From assembly GCA_948567375.1 (NCBI GenBank), contig OX419756.1, forward strand, positions 7,817,001 to 7,881,000: a stretch of DNA of 64,000 nt, read 5' to 3'. This document shows positions 1 to 10,699 of the stretch, piece by piece; the stretch's first letter is position 1, and each line of letters opens with the position of its first letter. This DNA is from Lunularia cruciata. Its lineage: Eukaryota > Streptophyta > Marchantiopsida > Lunulariales > Lunulariaceae. A program made the position numbers and the translations under genes. The notes under the pieces were generated by a model. That model worked only from the letters and a program-made list of their open reading frames with translations, was not told the origin of the DNA and made no database searches.

Positions 1-1228
1 TCTTTGGGGAACTTTGGTGTCTCCACTCTCATTATTCATTTCCGTAACAGTTAGTACATAAAATATCAAGAAATTCTATTCAGGGCCTATTAAGGAGCAA
101 TTTGAGGACCATTTAAAAGAAAGTTGGAAGACCATGTATCAAGTTACCGGCACGTTACACACTAGGCGAAGCGGAATCAAAGGTTCACCTACCGACAGGC
201 GATAACGACCAATAAACCTTGAAACTACAGAGAGCAGTGGCCATGGCCAGAAATGGTACATTCAAGGCGAACTTTCTCCCAGACCTTTGTGGATGCCTGT
301 TCAAGTGAAGATCTTAAACGAAGCCGAATATGTAGTTTCACCTCAAAAGTTGGGCGTCTGCAATTTCCAAGGATTTTCACCTTGATGAATAATCCTTTAG
401 AAAGAACAGTTCATGTGTGGTGAGTCTTCGTGGAAGTCCGCAGACTATAGTAGATTCCAGAAGCATTTCTCGTGCCACCGCGTCCACACGCATGGCTCGT
501 CTGAGTTTACAAGGTGGTATGTCAAGGTCAAAGATCTTCTGGATCCATCGAGTGGCCGTTTGAAATCGAAATCTAACCTTGGAATTCCAGGAGACCGTGA
601 ATCTATCATAATATTAAACATACTATGTCAGCAATTAACACTTCCACTATTTCTACTTTTATAAACGCATCCAGAACTCAAGAGGAGGTTTGTTTGTCCT
701 CAAGATTTAATTTTTCAGAGCATGAACTATCGCTCAGTTTGGGTGTAGGTTATCGTAACCCTTACAGGAGATTTGAGATGCTAATTTTAAGCAGTTGTTG
801 ATTATTCTTGGTATCAACTCTCGGACTCGAAAGACTCGGAAGAATGAGGGTTGCAGTTAGCAGTTTAATTGCTCTGATAGGGAGTTTGTAGTCCACTATT
901 TGAGGGGATGCCGAAGTGTTTTTCTTCAATTTGAGATTCAAGGAGGCATGAAGATCAATATCATCTGGAATTACATGCATCCCTGTACTCATGGGAAGCA
1001 CAAATCGGAATTTGGAGACGTCTGCTCCTTAGACTTGATCATGAGCTCGCAACGGATGGTTTAGTCAATGAAAATCGTCAATACTACTTCAATACCATTT
1101 TCTGTCCAGAAATCGGACCTGAATTTGGAAAGTTTGTCCTTCAACTCAATGTCCTAGCCAATGGATTAGTCGGACGGAAATTCTCAAGGCTAGATTGATT
1201 GACAAGATAGACTTCTTCGAACTCCATT
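1..1228. other. Upstream region of the 1.2-kb ORF, no gene recognised
   Basis: This stretch has a more even base composition than the AT-rich DNA that follows 2.1 kb, so it probably belongs to a gene-bearing segment. A run without stops at about 189-386 (+) reads like protein and a GTGAGT splice-donor-like site follows at about 419. I cannot connect them to a start codon or to the ORF at 1,229. They could be exons of an unannotated gene, or chance. Confidence 0.25.
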
Positions 1229-2071
1229 ATGGCTACATGTATGGGCCACACTCACCCTGACTGGATTGTCGGGCCTGTTTCACCTATTCCTCCACCGAGA
1301 GAAACAACCAATGGAATCTGTGCGGCCTATGTCATGGGAAAGAAGAACGAACAAAAATCATGGCACGAATATTTCAGGAAGCCATGGGAAATCGGAAGAC
1401 ACAGGAGGGATTTCTGTGGTCAGATTCGAAATTCCAGAACAGACGATCACAAACCTGTGCATTATCTTCCTGGCCTGGAAGCAAGAGATCACCATCTCCA
1501 ATGTCTGGCCGATACAGATGCATGGCAGAAACGCATGCTGTTGAACGAATACGTGAAAGAGATGTTGGCCAAGAACTTTGCATGTGAAAAGAAACGCCAT
1601 CGCTTTGACACGATGAGGAGGCACAAAGAGGAGCAGCAAGTTTCGTGTTCCGAAGCCGAGAATAAATTGGCCAAGCTCGCTTACATCATAGATGTTCCTA
1701 ATGATCCACCTAGAGCTAGAGATATGCCAGAATTCGATCTTTTCAAACCTTTCGAGGATATTAAAGTTGGAATTACGAAGAAGCATATCGTATTTTATCC
1801 CCAACATGTCAATCTGCCTGCACTCGGGAGATATTTGGGGAACCTGGATCCCGTGTCCAGGGGAAAATTGGCGCAACTGAAAACTGCGCCGGGAAAAATG
1901 CCCAAGGGTTTGATGGGGTACAATCATACGGAGCTCAGACTCAATGCTCCATCGGCAGAATCTAAAACTTCTGCTCTCGACCTTCTGGAGTTGCCCGTGT
2001 TTGAATCGAAGCTTAAAGATCTTGTTGCAACAATGGAAGCCAAGCAAGCATTGCAGCCTGTAACTGGATGA
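1229..2071 (+). CDS. Hypothetical protein, 280 aa, unrecognised
   Basis: An uninterrupted 280-codon frame opens with ATG (MATCMGHTH) and ends in TGA. It is the longest single open frame in the left half of the window and has balanced base composition, unlike the AT-rich repeats to its right. The protein is hydrophilic. It has a basic, charged middle (KNFACEKKRHRFDTMRRHKEE, about residues 115-135) that could be helical, and a proline-rich turn (VPNDPPRARDMPEFDLF). No signal peptide or membrane segment is evident, and I recognise no domain. It may be a single-exon gene or the last exon of a longer one. Antisense frames over the same DNA look like shadows. Confidence that it is coding is moderate; function is unknown. 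Confidence 0.55.
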   Translation: MATCMGHTHPDWIVGPVSPIPPPRETTNGICAAYVMGKKNEQKSWHEYFRKPWEIGRHRRDFCGQIRNSRTDDHKPVHYLPGLEARDHHLQCLADTDAWQKRMLLNEYVKEMLAKNFACEKKRHRFDTMRRHKEEQQVSCSEAENKLAKLAYIIDVPNDPPRARDMPEFDLFKPFEDIKVGITKKHIVFYPQHVNLPALGRYLGNLDPVSRGKLAQLKTAPGKMPKGLMGYNHTELRLNAPSAESKTSALDLLELPVFESKLKDLVATMEAKQALQPVTG

Positions 2072-3063
2072 AGTGGGGATGGAGTAAATTGCTCATTCTG
2101 TCCGCCCTGAAGGCAGTAAAAACTATAATACAGGATTCCAAAATATAATTCGATCGATCCTTCCTAAACTAGTAGAGAAAAAGATGATCCGACGTCGGGC
2201 TGGAATCCCAGTCAATTCTTCAGGCGAACGTGTTCAAGTCGGGAGTCACATGGAGGATAGGGGCAGCGTAAGCTCCGAAGCCCTGGTCTTATCGATCGAT
2301 CTATTTCCTTCATTGTTCTTTTTCCTCAATGGAGCATATCGTTTCTGCAGATTGCTCATTCAACAAATATTGGTTAAGTACAGTACTTGAATGTTATGTG
2401 GCCGAAACCATGGATTTAAATGGATCCAACACATTTCTTTCAAGTAAATGGATTATAATCGTTTCAAGACAAAATAAACAAGGGTGGTATCTCAAGGGTT
2501 TTGAAGATGGCATGCGGAACTCTAGAACGACGGATATATATAAATATATATGAAACTATAGAATGAAGGGGAAACCAAAACACAGGGCAGGGCTGCTCTT
2601 ACTTGACTAGATTCTATGTAGATGTGGACTCCCTAATTTGACAAGATTATATGTAGACGTGTTCTCAAGGGACCGAGAGTACCCAAGCTCACGAGCTCTC
2701 GCTACCTTCTCAAGCTAAACGCAAGGTCGTAGCAGAACTTAAAAGCAAAATAAGGACGGATGTAGAAAAATGAAAACTAAAGTTCTTGGAGGGATTTTCA
2801 AGAAGTGAGTTTCTGGTTCTGTAGAAGCCCTGTAAACCATTTTTTTTGCAGGAGAACCGTAATTTCCTTACGGGGTGGGTGAGGACTACTCGAGGAGTTT
2901 TACCGGGGATGGTCCATGGTCGTAAAACCTTAAGGGATTTGAGAAAGGTACAAGTGGCAGATTCAGGGGTCACGGGGTTTAATGTAGATATTAATTAGCG
3001 ATCATGAATGTGATTTTGAGAGGTTGAGAGGACAAGTGGGACTTAAGAGTGCAGTCGATGACA
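2072..3063. other. Intergenic, nothing recognised
   Basis: AT-rich sequence with no coding frame worth reporting. Short near-repeats of a 'tagattctatgtagatgtg' type occur near 2,610-2,660. Confidence 0.5.
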
Positions 3064-3245
3064 CAGTATGATTTGAATAGGGAAATAGAGTGCGGATCAC
3101 CAGACCATTGTAACTTGATGCAATTTCATAGTTCAAGGAGTAGTCTCGAAGAACTTTTGATGCAATTTCTTAGTTCTTCGAGTTTAATTGATTTGAATTG
3201 GGAAATAGAGTGCGGATCACAAGGCCATTGCAATTTGACACAATT
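3064..3245. repeat. Two-copy tandem duplication, about 121-bp period
   Basis: The word ATTTGAATAGGGAAATAGAG near 3,071 recurs with one change near 3,192. Each is followed by TGCGGATCAC and a matching stretch of downstream sequence. This indicates a local duplication of roughly 121 bp. Confidence 0.7.
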
Positions 3246-3427
3246 TATAGCTTATAGCTATAAGTGGTATAGAGTGGACACCATAGATACTATGGTAGAA
3301 AGTTGAATTTTGTGCAATCATAGACATAGTGAATTTTTTTATGAATCTTAAAATAATAAAGGAGTTTGATGATTTTTTGTATAAGTTTTGGATTTTCCAA
3401 TTTGCATAAATTGTTTGGATGTGTACT

Positions 3428-3532
3428 GATGGGTACACTTGAGTTAATGATGGGTCTGCTCACTTTAATGTTGGGCTTTCTCACTTTATTGATTGGACTG
3501 GTCATATTAAAGATGGGTTTGCTCACATTCAG
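3428..3532 (+). repeat. 21-bp minisatellite, five units
   Basis: Five head-to-tail 21-bp units start at 3,428, 3,449, 3,470, 3,491 and 3,512. The typical unit begins GATGGGTNTGCTCACTTTAA. Units differ by a few substitutions but never by length. In one forward frame they give a seven-residue hydrophobic repeat (MMGLLTL, MLGFLTL, LIGLVIL, KMGLLTF). There is no convincing gene around them. Confidence 0.85.
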
Positions 3533-3554
3533 ATATACATCTGCTAATATTTAG

Positions 3555-4250
3555 AGCACTTAGAGAGAAATTTTGAATTGAGAGAGAAAAGGAAGTATCA
3601 ATGAAAGTGTAGAGAATTCAAAATTCTTGAGAGAAGTGATAGACAAATACTTATAGAGGTTTTAGAAGGTTGCTTGAGAGAAAGAAATAGAGGAATCTAG
3701 AAAGGACTTATGCATAGTCCATAGAATTCTGCAAGGAGCTATAAAGCAAACTTGATAGGGTTGAAGATTGGGAACTGCAAAACCTTCAGAAACCATGGCA
3801 TTCCAAGGTGGGAGGATTTAGGGCAACTTGAGAAATTTCACAAAGGTATAGAGGAAGGAAATATGACAAGGGTGAAGACATCGGGTGAGAAGGAAGAGTG
3901 GAACTTGAGAAATCTCAAACATAGTTGTAGAGAAAATGTGATAGGGTGAAGATATTGAGACATATAGAAAGGGAAAATCCAGAAAATTTACAGAGTCAAA
4001 GACATCGAGAGAGAGAGAGTGGAAGGAGAGGAAACTCTAGAAATTTTATAGAGGGTTGAAGACATTGAGAAAGATATCTAGAGCTCTAGTAGAAGGATAT
4101 CTACTAGAGCTCTAGAGGAAACATGACAAGGGAGAGGGAAGATTTATCAAGAGGGAGGAGGGGAATATTGACAAATTTCCAATCAGAGGGAGGTGATTCC
4201 AAGATTGAGAAGCATAAAGTGATTTCAAAAGCTTAGATCTCAAAAGGAGG
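3555..4250 (+). repeat. GA-rich degenerate repeat block
   Basis: Strongly purine-biased plus strand with GAGAGAGA runs. A loosely repeated phrase (GGGTGAAGACATCG, GGGTTGAAGACATTGAG, AGTCAAAGACATCGAG) recurs every 60-75 bp. It looks like a decayed tandem repeat and no coding frame survives. Confidence 0.6.
4077..4116. repeat. Perfect inverted repeat, 17-bp arms, 6-nt loop
   Basis: TCTAGAGCTCTAGTAGA at 4,077-4,093 is exactly complementary to 4,100-4,116, with loop AGGATA. It sits inside the degenerate GA-rich block, where an exact match of this length is unexpected. Confidence 0.9.
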
Positions 4251-5647
4251 AGGGTTTTATCTATATGGGGGACTTTCTAGATTACAAACGAAAATGGGAT
4301 GGAATGGAATGGAGTATCTAAACAAAGGCAAATGGCTCATGGGATTTCACCAAATCAATGATAAGATGACTTCTATAACATGGGCTTGGTTGGACAAGAT
4401 TCAAATTTGAAAGAGTATTCGGGAACCATATCTCAATTTTCTTTGACTCAAAGTGACCATTGGGTTGGAGTACCCTGCTACACATGTGAGTAAATTTTGT
4501 TTTTCAATGACAATTTCCAAGTTTGGATTGATTTTGTTTATTATGATTCTATTGTGTGGATTTAGGTTGATTCCTATATGGTGTTTAGGTGTTGATTCTT
4601 TTTTTTTATCTGTTGATTTTGTTTGTTTCAATTCTGTATGTTTTTATGTTTCTTCCATTCTGACCACCTCCCAAAATCCTTCTTGTTTCCTGCTAAAACC
4701 TAAAGCTCTATGTGCAAGTAAACCCAAGAAAGGAACGAGTGAGCCCAATATCCAATGAGCATACCCAATATATCATTCAAGTGAGTCCATGGGTGCACGA
4801 GCTAACCCACTTCTATGCTACTAAGGCCACATAGGTGCAGGTATCCATTTTCCTATAGTTTAATTTTTCAGGTTTTTTTCTCTCAGGTTTCAGATTTTTC
4901 CGCGTTCTTTTCAAGTGAAACAAACATGTCAGATGAAACAAACAATCTTCCTCCATAAACAAACACTTGAAAATATGTAGTCCAATGCAATACACCTACA
5001 GAGTGGTGATGAGAGTAGCATCACGGTAATAAGCTTTGGGAGTGTAGGTGTTCATTATTTGGACAGGACATTGTTGCCCTAGGATGTCGACAGCCTTGGC
5101 ACCATTAAAATAGTCACGAAACCCATGTGTGTCTAATGTGGCAAAATTATGATCATCTTTAATGGTCTCACTTGCCTATTTTTTGAGGCTCTGTTGCAAC
5201 TTTACACTTCCAATTTTGCCTGACCTTTTTCATGAGGGTCTGATGACTCACAAGCACCTTGACTTCCTCATTTTTATAAATAGCTTAATTTTCAACACCA
5301 ACTTTAAACACCTCTTGCCTTCTTGCTTGGACGCCTTTCAAAAGTCCACAAGGCACATCTGCAGGATTTTTCTCTCATGAACTTCATCAAGAATTGATCA
5401 CAAAATACATTTTGAAGTAGGAGATCAAGAAGCGCTTCCTTAAAACCAGCCAAAAACATGGAAATCTTTACCCTTCCATTGCAAGAGCCAAGCATGAATG
5501 AAGAAAACCTTCCATGAACAGAAGTCTATAATTGCGTTTATGTTTGATCTCAAACATATCTTGCTACCTTGATAGTATCATTTAAATGAGATAAAGTATT
5601 AAATAGTATTCAAGATTGATGTGCTCCACCTCTAATACTTCTTTAAC
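4251..5647. other. AT-rich, possible Gypsy gag trace near 5.3-5.5 kb
   Basis: No intact gene. On the minus strand at 5,304-5,495 a short frame reads 'GRVKISMFLAGFKEALLDLL', which resembles the hydrophobic core of plant Ty3/Gypsy gag proteins. The frame breaks on both sides. I regard it as a possible gag fossil only. Confidence 0.3.
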
Positions 5648-5700
5648 ATTGTGTGTTACTATCATTATTGTGGCGCAAATTGTGTGTTACTATCATTATT
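5648..5700. repeat. 22-bp direct repeat, two copies
   Basis: The same 22 bases (ATTGTGTGTTACTATCATTA plus TT) occur at 5,648-5,669 and 5,679-5,700, separated by 9 bp. This is a recent local duplication. Confidence 0.85.
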
Positions 5701-6157
5701 CTTTTGCTAGCCATGGTTACACTTCCCCGTGTGGGGCTGCCTAGAGTAGCTTGAGATACACCATGCTTGGTGTTCATCTACTCTTACCTAACAATGGCTA
5801 AAGAACAATATGTGAAGGATGCACAAAGAATATGATTGGACCACTTGGGATGCTCACTCAAGGCAATAGATCACATTGACTGCAGTGCTACTCGAGATTA
5901 TGCACACTTCTTCTATTCTTTTGTTGTTTATCCCAAGGATACCAATCAAGTTGTGGGAGTGGTTACATCTTAGGCAGGTTGTATTTTGGGTTATTTCAGA
6001 CTAGTTTTCCATGTCCATGTCTATTGTATAGGCTATCTTGTACACTCCATGATGAGGCTAAATAGAGTTTTTGCCTACCACTTGATTGTTTGGCATGTGA
6101 TCTCTTGGATGATTTAGCATGGTTCTTATTCCTCTTACTCCCTTGATGGTGTCTTTG

Positions 6158-6202
6158 TTATGCTAGAGGAGTACATGCAGGGCATGTACTCCTCTAGCAT
6201 AA
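6158..6202. repeat. Perfect inverted repeat, 21-bp arms, 3-nt loop
   Basis: Positions 6,158-6,178 (starting TTATGCTAGAGGAGTACATG) and 6,182-6,202 are exact reverse complements around the loop AGG. The surrounding DNA is heavily decayed retrotransposon sequence, so exact complementarity argues for a young event. The arms would extrude as a cruciform or form a hairpin RNA. Confidence 0.95.
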
Positions 6203-6729
6203 AGAGATGGCTATTAAATTTCATGAATTCCAAGTAGGGGGTTGGGCTGCCCTATAGGAAGATTTTGTTAGGGCTGCATGTTTCAAGAGATAGGTTTTGC
6301 CACAAGATGTCACAAAGTCCACTCAATTCTGACAAAGTAGAAAATTGGATCAGGTGGTAGAGTTTAGTAGAGCAGCATGAGTGCTACAACCTTTGTCTAT
6401 GACTTGTCCCATTGATGAGACTATCTCTCCTTTATGCTTACTACATCTTATGACAAGAGAGTGAGTACCACGAGAGGTCTTGGATTATCAGCCTAAGTAG
6501 CTTTTATGTCTTAATAGGTCACTTTTTGCATAAGCATTGCACATTGCCTCGTTGCCTCTCCTCAAGAAGCTTGTTAAGGCTAGTATATGAGCATCTTAGA
6601 GATTGCTTTTAGGCATATGATCCTTCTAGTGGTTTTATCAACTTGTTTCATGTGGTTGCAATAGGAGCAAGTGGAGATATTCTTACATCAATTAGTCAAG
6701 TATTAGGTGCTAGTATACTTTTGTGATGG

Positions 6730-7760
6730 AGAAGGACACAAGGGAAATTAGACCAATTGGTTTTGGAGAGATCTTTTTGTGTCTAGTTAGCTTCACCATT
6801 GTCCTTTAGCATCAATCTTACTTCTAATAGTACCTCAATCTACATCAATTTGGAGTAGCTACACCTAAAGGTTATGAGGCTATATCTCTTAGCATTAGGG
6901 CACTCCTCGATATCCATCCAAAGTGGGTCATCCTATAGGTGGATGTTGAAAATGCTCTTAATAGCATCTCACAAGCATCCATCTTGAGGGAGCTTAGGGA
7001 GGTTGGTGGATTCTTGGGCAGTCGTATTCCTTTATTCAGTCTTTTTATGGCTCTCTTGCTTCTCTCTTATCTACTACTTTGGCCATGCTAGGTTGTGTAT
7101 TTCTTTCCTTGGCAAACAATACACACATTGTAGACCATGTAGATTAGATTAGGCAGGCCTTTGACCACTTGACTACTGAGTTACATCTTGAAGACTTGAG
7201 AGTCAAGGTGTCAAAGTGCAAAGCTTGGTCCCCTTCAGATATCGCTCCCTCACCTTGAGCTCATTGAGTGTTGTATTACTTCTACAAATGGATTAAGGGA
7301 GTGCTAGAAGGATTTGAGAATTTGTCACATGCTTCTTGGATGCAACCCTTGTAGAAGTTATTCTCCATGTGGATGACCTTGCTCTACCAGGAGATCCAAT
7401 GGTAGTATTTGGTATACTCTCCTTTGGTATTGCTTATTGACCAACTTACCCTCTTTGAATGATTCTTCCTTCTTTGACCTTCCTATCACACTTGAGAGCT
7501 TTTGATAGGAGAATTATGGGAGTCTTTGGTGATATCATTGGACCAGGAACATTTGAGTATGTGATAAGGGATTTGGCATGTAGATAGACATCTCTACCAA
7601 TCTTGTGCAAAGTGATAGGCAAACTATCTATGGAGGAGATGGCACCCATAGTGTTTTTGTGTAGTTGCACTCTTTAGGCACTCTTACTTTCCTCTCATTT
7701 TATGGTTGTTGATAGGCCAGTTTTGGTGACATATGTGACCATGGTGGAGGAAGGATCCTT
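6730..7760 (+). pseudogene. Reverse transcriptase of RLE element, broken
   Basis: Conceptual translation, with many stops and shifts, keeps family landmarks in order. 'QFGVATPKGYEAISL' is followed by 'VDVENALNSIS' near 6,940-6,970, the palm motif with its first catalytic aspartate. 'KCKAWSPSDI' follows near 7,214-7,243, and 'FDRRIMGVFGDIIGPGTFE' near 7,501-7,557 in the thumb or linker. Several stops are explained by C-to-T or G-to-A changes, for example CAG to TAG before VDVENA. The active-site YxDD region is not cleanly readable. This is a dead copy. Confidence 0.7.
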
Positions 7761-7884
7761 TTCTATCTAGATGTTATTGTGGAAAACAAGAGATATTTAT
7801 TCCCATAGGCATGAGAGGACCTTCCATCCTTTGCTTTGCTACCATTAGATTGGACCAAAGGTTTGCAAACTTCCTTGATGGAGA

Positions 7885-8664
7885 GATAGTGTTAGCATAT
7901 GCTACATTCTCTCTTAGCTGACTTATCCATTCCTCAAGCTACTAGGGCGCATTTTGCTCTTGCTTTGGCAAGGATGCAAGCTCTTGGATCCTAGCTTTAC
8001 CATGCATCAAGGTGTTTCTACTTGCCCCATCTACCTTCTCTATAGCAATGAGATTCCATGTAGGTTTGGTCCACCCATTTTCATCTTCATTACTCAATTG
8101 AGTGTGGTTCTACACAAGATGTAGCAGCAATCCATATGACATGGTGTCCTTTTGGAAGACAAAGGATAGCTACCCATGATGGCATCAAGGATATAGTGTT
8201 TTCTATGGCATGAGAGTGTTGATACCTTGCTTGGAGGGAACATTTGTATGCTTTATAGACAACAATTGTTAGGGCAAACTTATACTTGGTCCAAGATGAT
8301 CAAGTGATAGTAGCAAATGTTGTGATTATGGACCTTATGCAATTTTGGAGGAAATGATTACTTATCCCTTTGGATTAGTGGCAAGCAAGGAAGCAACATG
8401 CAAGGTCTCCAAGTATAGGTGAATGCAGCAAGTTCAACTCTTTATTCCTCTAGCCTTGGATTTATATGGAGCAATGGACATGGCATCTGATGCACTTTTT
8501 AGGGATTGCACAAGAGCATATTATTTTAAATGTCAAGTAGCAGTGGCTCACTCTCATACTTTGTAACATATTTTAGACAACATGTGTTTATTGCTCTATA
8601 AAGAGCATTTGCTAGCACAATCCATAGGAGAGAAATCACACTAGGTGATGCTTCTTTGGATGCT
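7885..8664 (+). pseudogene. RLE nuclease domain of copy 1, broken by element A
   Basis: It aligns base by base with the open copy at 40,426-41,287, from the 'ACATTCTC' start to the codons for GDASLDA. The zinc-finger and RADx12D regions are still recognisable despite stops and shifts. The frame is cut at 8,664, where element A begins, and the remaining codons lie at 22,410 onward. Confidence 0.8.
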
Positions 8665-10648
8665 TGTGACAACCTGAAAAATATCACTTTTGTGTCAATC
8701 AGTAAGTAAAGTTTATTTCCATAGAGATACAAGTCAGAAATGGTCAAATACAAAGTCAAACAATAACAATTAGTTCTTCTTGGTTGCATCTTTAATCTCT
8801 CCGGTAGAAACCAAACCCAGAAGAGAGTAACAAGCATTGATCATAGTGTAATCAATGTTTGGTAATTCAGAGTGAATAACTCTTATAGTCACAACTCATC
8901 CAATCTTTTCAAATAATCTTGATTGTGATGATTTAGATTTTCCGCAAGAAGGCTACTTCACCACAAAACTACTTCATCTCATAATTTGGTTCCACCCCTC
9001 TACTGAAGGCACAACTTCCTCAATCAAAATTGCTTCACATCAACCCCATGTTGCACTCACCAATGTAGAATCCTACCAACACTACAATTCTTCACAAATT
9101 TGTCAAGGCATTTCTTAGATTGCTATCCACTTAAATTCAAACAAATAGAATGAAATCAAAACTATGGAATCCAACATCCAGCACTCAAATTTGCACTTAA
9201 AAATTCTCCAAACACTCACAAATACACACACAAGATTGATACTCTGAATTAAATTGAAACAACAAGCAATGAGTTAAAGCACTTCGCTCTACTCAACTTC
9301 AAAAATACAAATATTGAACAACAACACACTGCAATTTTTCCTTTAAATAGACAAAGCACTCCTACATTTACTAATTAATATACCATTTCTAAAAATCTCC
9401 AAATTTGAAATGACAACCCACTCTTCATATTTATCAATTCAAATGTCAAATAGGTTATGAATCCAATCTGATGTCTACCTCTTCATCTTCTACACCAAAC
9501 ATAACTTCCTTTGCACCTTGTACTCTGGCTCTATCCTCTTTTATATCTTCTTCTATTTCTATCATATCTTTTATCGGAACTGCAATTGAAGTCACTGGAA
9601 TTCTTTCTTCCTTCTTATCATCCAACCCACTTACTCCTAATATCTCAGATAACTCATCCAAAGACAATTGCACTCCTACTTCTCTTACTTTGCATTGGGC
9701 TCCTACCTTCATGCAACTCCAAATTTTCTCTAACTCGGATCTAACCAAATCTAGCTAAGATAAACATTGTCTCTCACCTCCAACATCTTTTTATCTACTC
9801 TATCTCTTAGACAAATCAGGAAACTATTCAGATCTGTATCCTTCACTTTCCTCTAGAGCCAGATTGCCTCTCTTCCCTTCTTCCTTTGGACCCTCCTCAC
9901 AATTACTGCAGCTATTTCTGCCATGACTTGGAAAACTCAAGTTCCAATTCTAAGCCAGAAAAGTGATCCAAAGTCTACTCAAAACTTTGATCATTGCTAT
10001 AACATCTAACCTCTGAATTGCAAGATTCCTCACTGCAAGTGAGAGACTCTTCTTTCCACCCCTCATTGGCATCATGTGATCTCTAACTCTTTGTCTCTCA
10101 AAGATTATCCCTTCCCTTGGATCAGATACTCCCACTCCCTTAGGATTCTTAAAAGTCAAACTCTTGGTTGGCTTCATAATAGGCACTCCTTTTGGATGAC
10201 TACTAGTGGCATAGGATACTTACAAGACATTTCAAAAATCCGTTGATGAAGTCTCAATCTTAGAGTTCTTTGCTGCGTGGTCATTCCTTAGTCACTCTTC
10301 ACTTGATAATCACACATTTTGCATGCATTCCTCATGTCATTATCAATTTTCTCTTGCTCTTGCCTTAGCTATTTTTCTTATTTGTACATTCTTTGCTAGC
10401 AAACCCAAAGGAAATTTGTTACTATCTTTGCAAATGATTGATCACCCCAAGTTGGAGTTTTCCTACTTCGGGTTTCTCCCTTGACAAGTCCAATCCATGT
10501 TCTTCTTTTCTTGACACAAAGTAAACTACTTTGGGTTTGACTTGAAAACATGTTTCTCCTTCTTTTGTTGTCTATTCAAGTTCAATTTGACTTTGTCTGT
10601 ACACTTCTTCCTCAAAATATAACAAAAGCAAAAAATGCGGGTACCATA
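8665..10648 (-). repeat. 3' LTR of element A (internally deleted)
   Basis: In element orientation it starts TATGGTACCCGCA and ends CAGGTTGTCACA. It aligns with the right-hand repeat over 9,681-9,850 (matching 19,648-19,806) and 9,856-10,648 (matching about 21,612-22,409). About 1.8 kb present on the right is missing here. Whether the terminus is TA or TG is ambiguous by two bases. Confidence 0.8.
9455..9925 (-). pseudogene. Coding region inside LTR A, left copy
   Basis: A minus-strand frame of 97 codons (9,455-9,748) encodes an acidic, charged segment including 'DMIEIEEDIKEDRARVQGAK'. It is the downstream continuation of the coding series in the right LTR at 19.6-21.7 kb, since the shared sequence around 9,681-9,850 and 19,648-19,806 joins them. 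An N-terminal trace matching the right copy remains near 9,860-9,925. The middle has been deleted. The protein has no recognised function. Confidence 0.5.
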
Positions 10649-10663
10649 TACCTCCTCCCTCAA
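10649..10663 (-). promoter_or_regulatory. Polypurine tract of element A
   Basis: Immediately inside the 3' LTR the minus strand reads TTGAGGGAGGAGGTA. This is the purine-rich primer site expected for plus-strand DNA synthesis. It fixes the inner LTR boundary at 10,648/10,649. Confidence 0.8.
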
Positions 10664-10699
10664 ATATGAGCGTCCCTGACTTTGGGTTCAACTTGGGTT

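Larger units (their letters stand above)
6550..8664 (+). mobile_element. RLE non-LTR retrotransposon copy 1, 5' part
   Basis: A long, mutated copy of the same family as the open copy at 40.4 kb. It carries reverse transcriptase (about 6.7-7.6 kb) followed by the C-terminal nuclease region (about 7.88-8.66 kb), the RT-then-RLE order of R2-type elements. It stops abruptly at 8,664 inside the codons for 'SSDAP'. Its missing 3' end resumes at 22,410, because Ty3/Gypsy element A inserted there. The 5' limit is uncertain; DNA at 5.8-6.5 kb may also belong to it. Confidence 0.75.

Noticed and set aside
1358..2047. 229-codon minus-strand frame over the 280-aa ORF
   Set aside because: The opposite strand has the cleaner ATG-to-stop frame and more natural composition; this one looks like a shadow, though I cannot fully exclude it.
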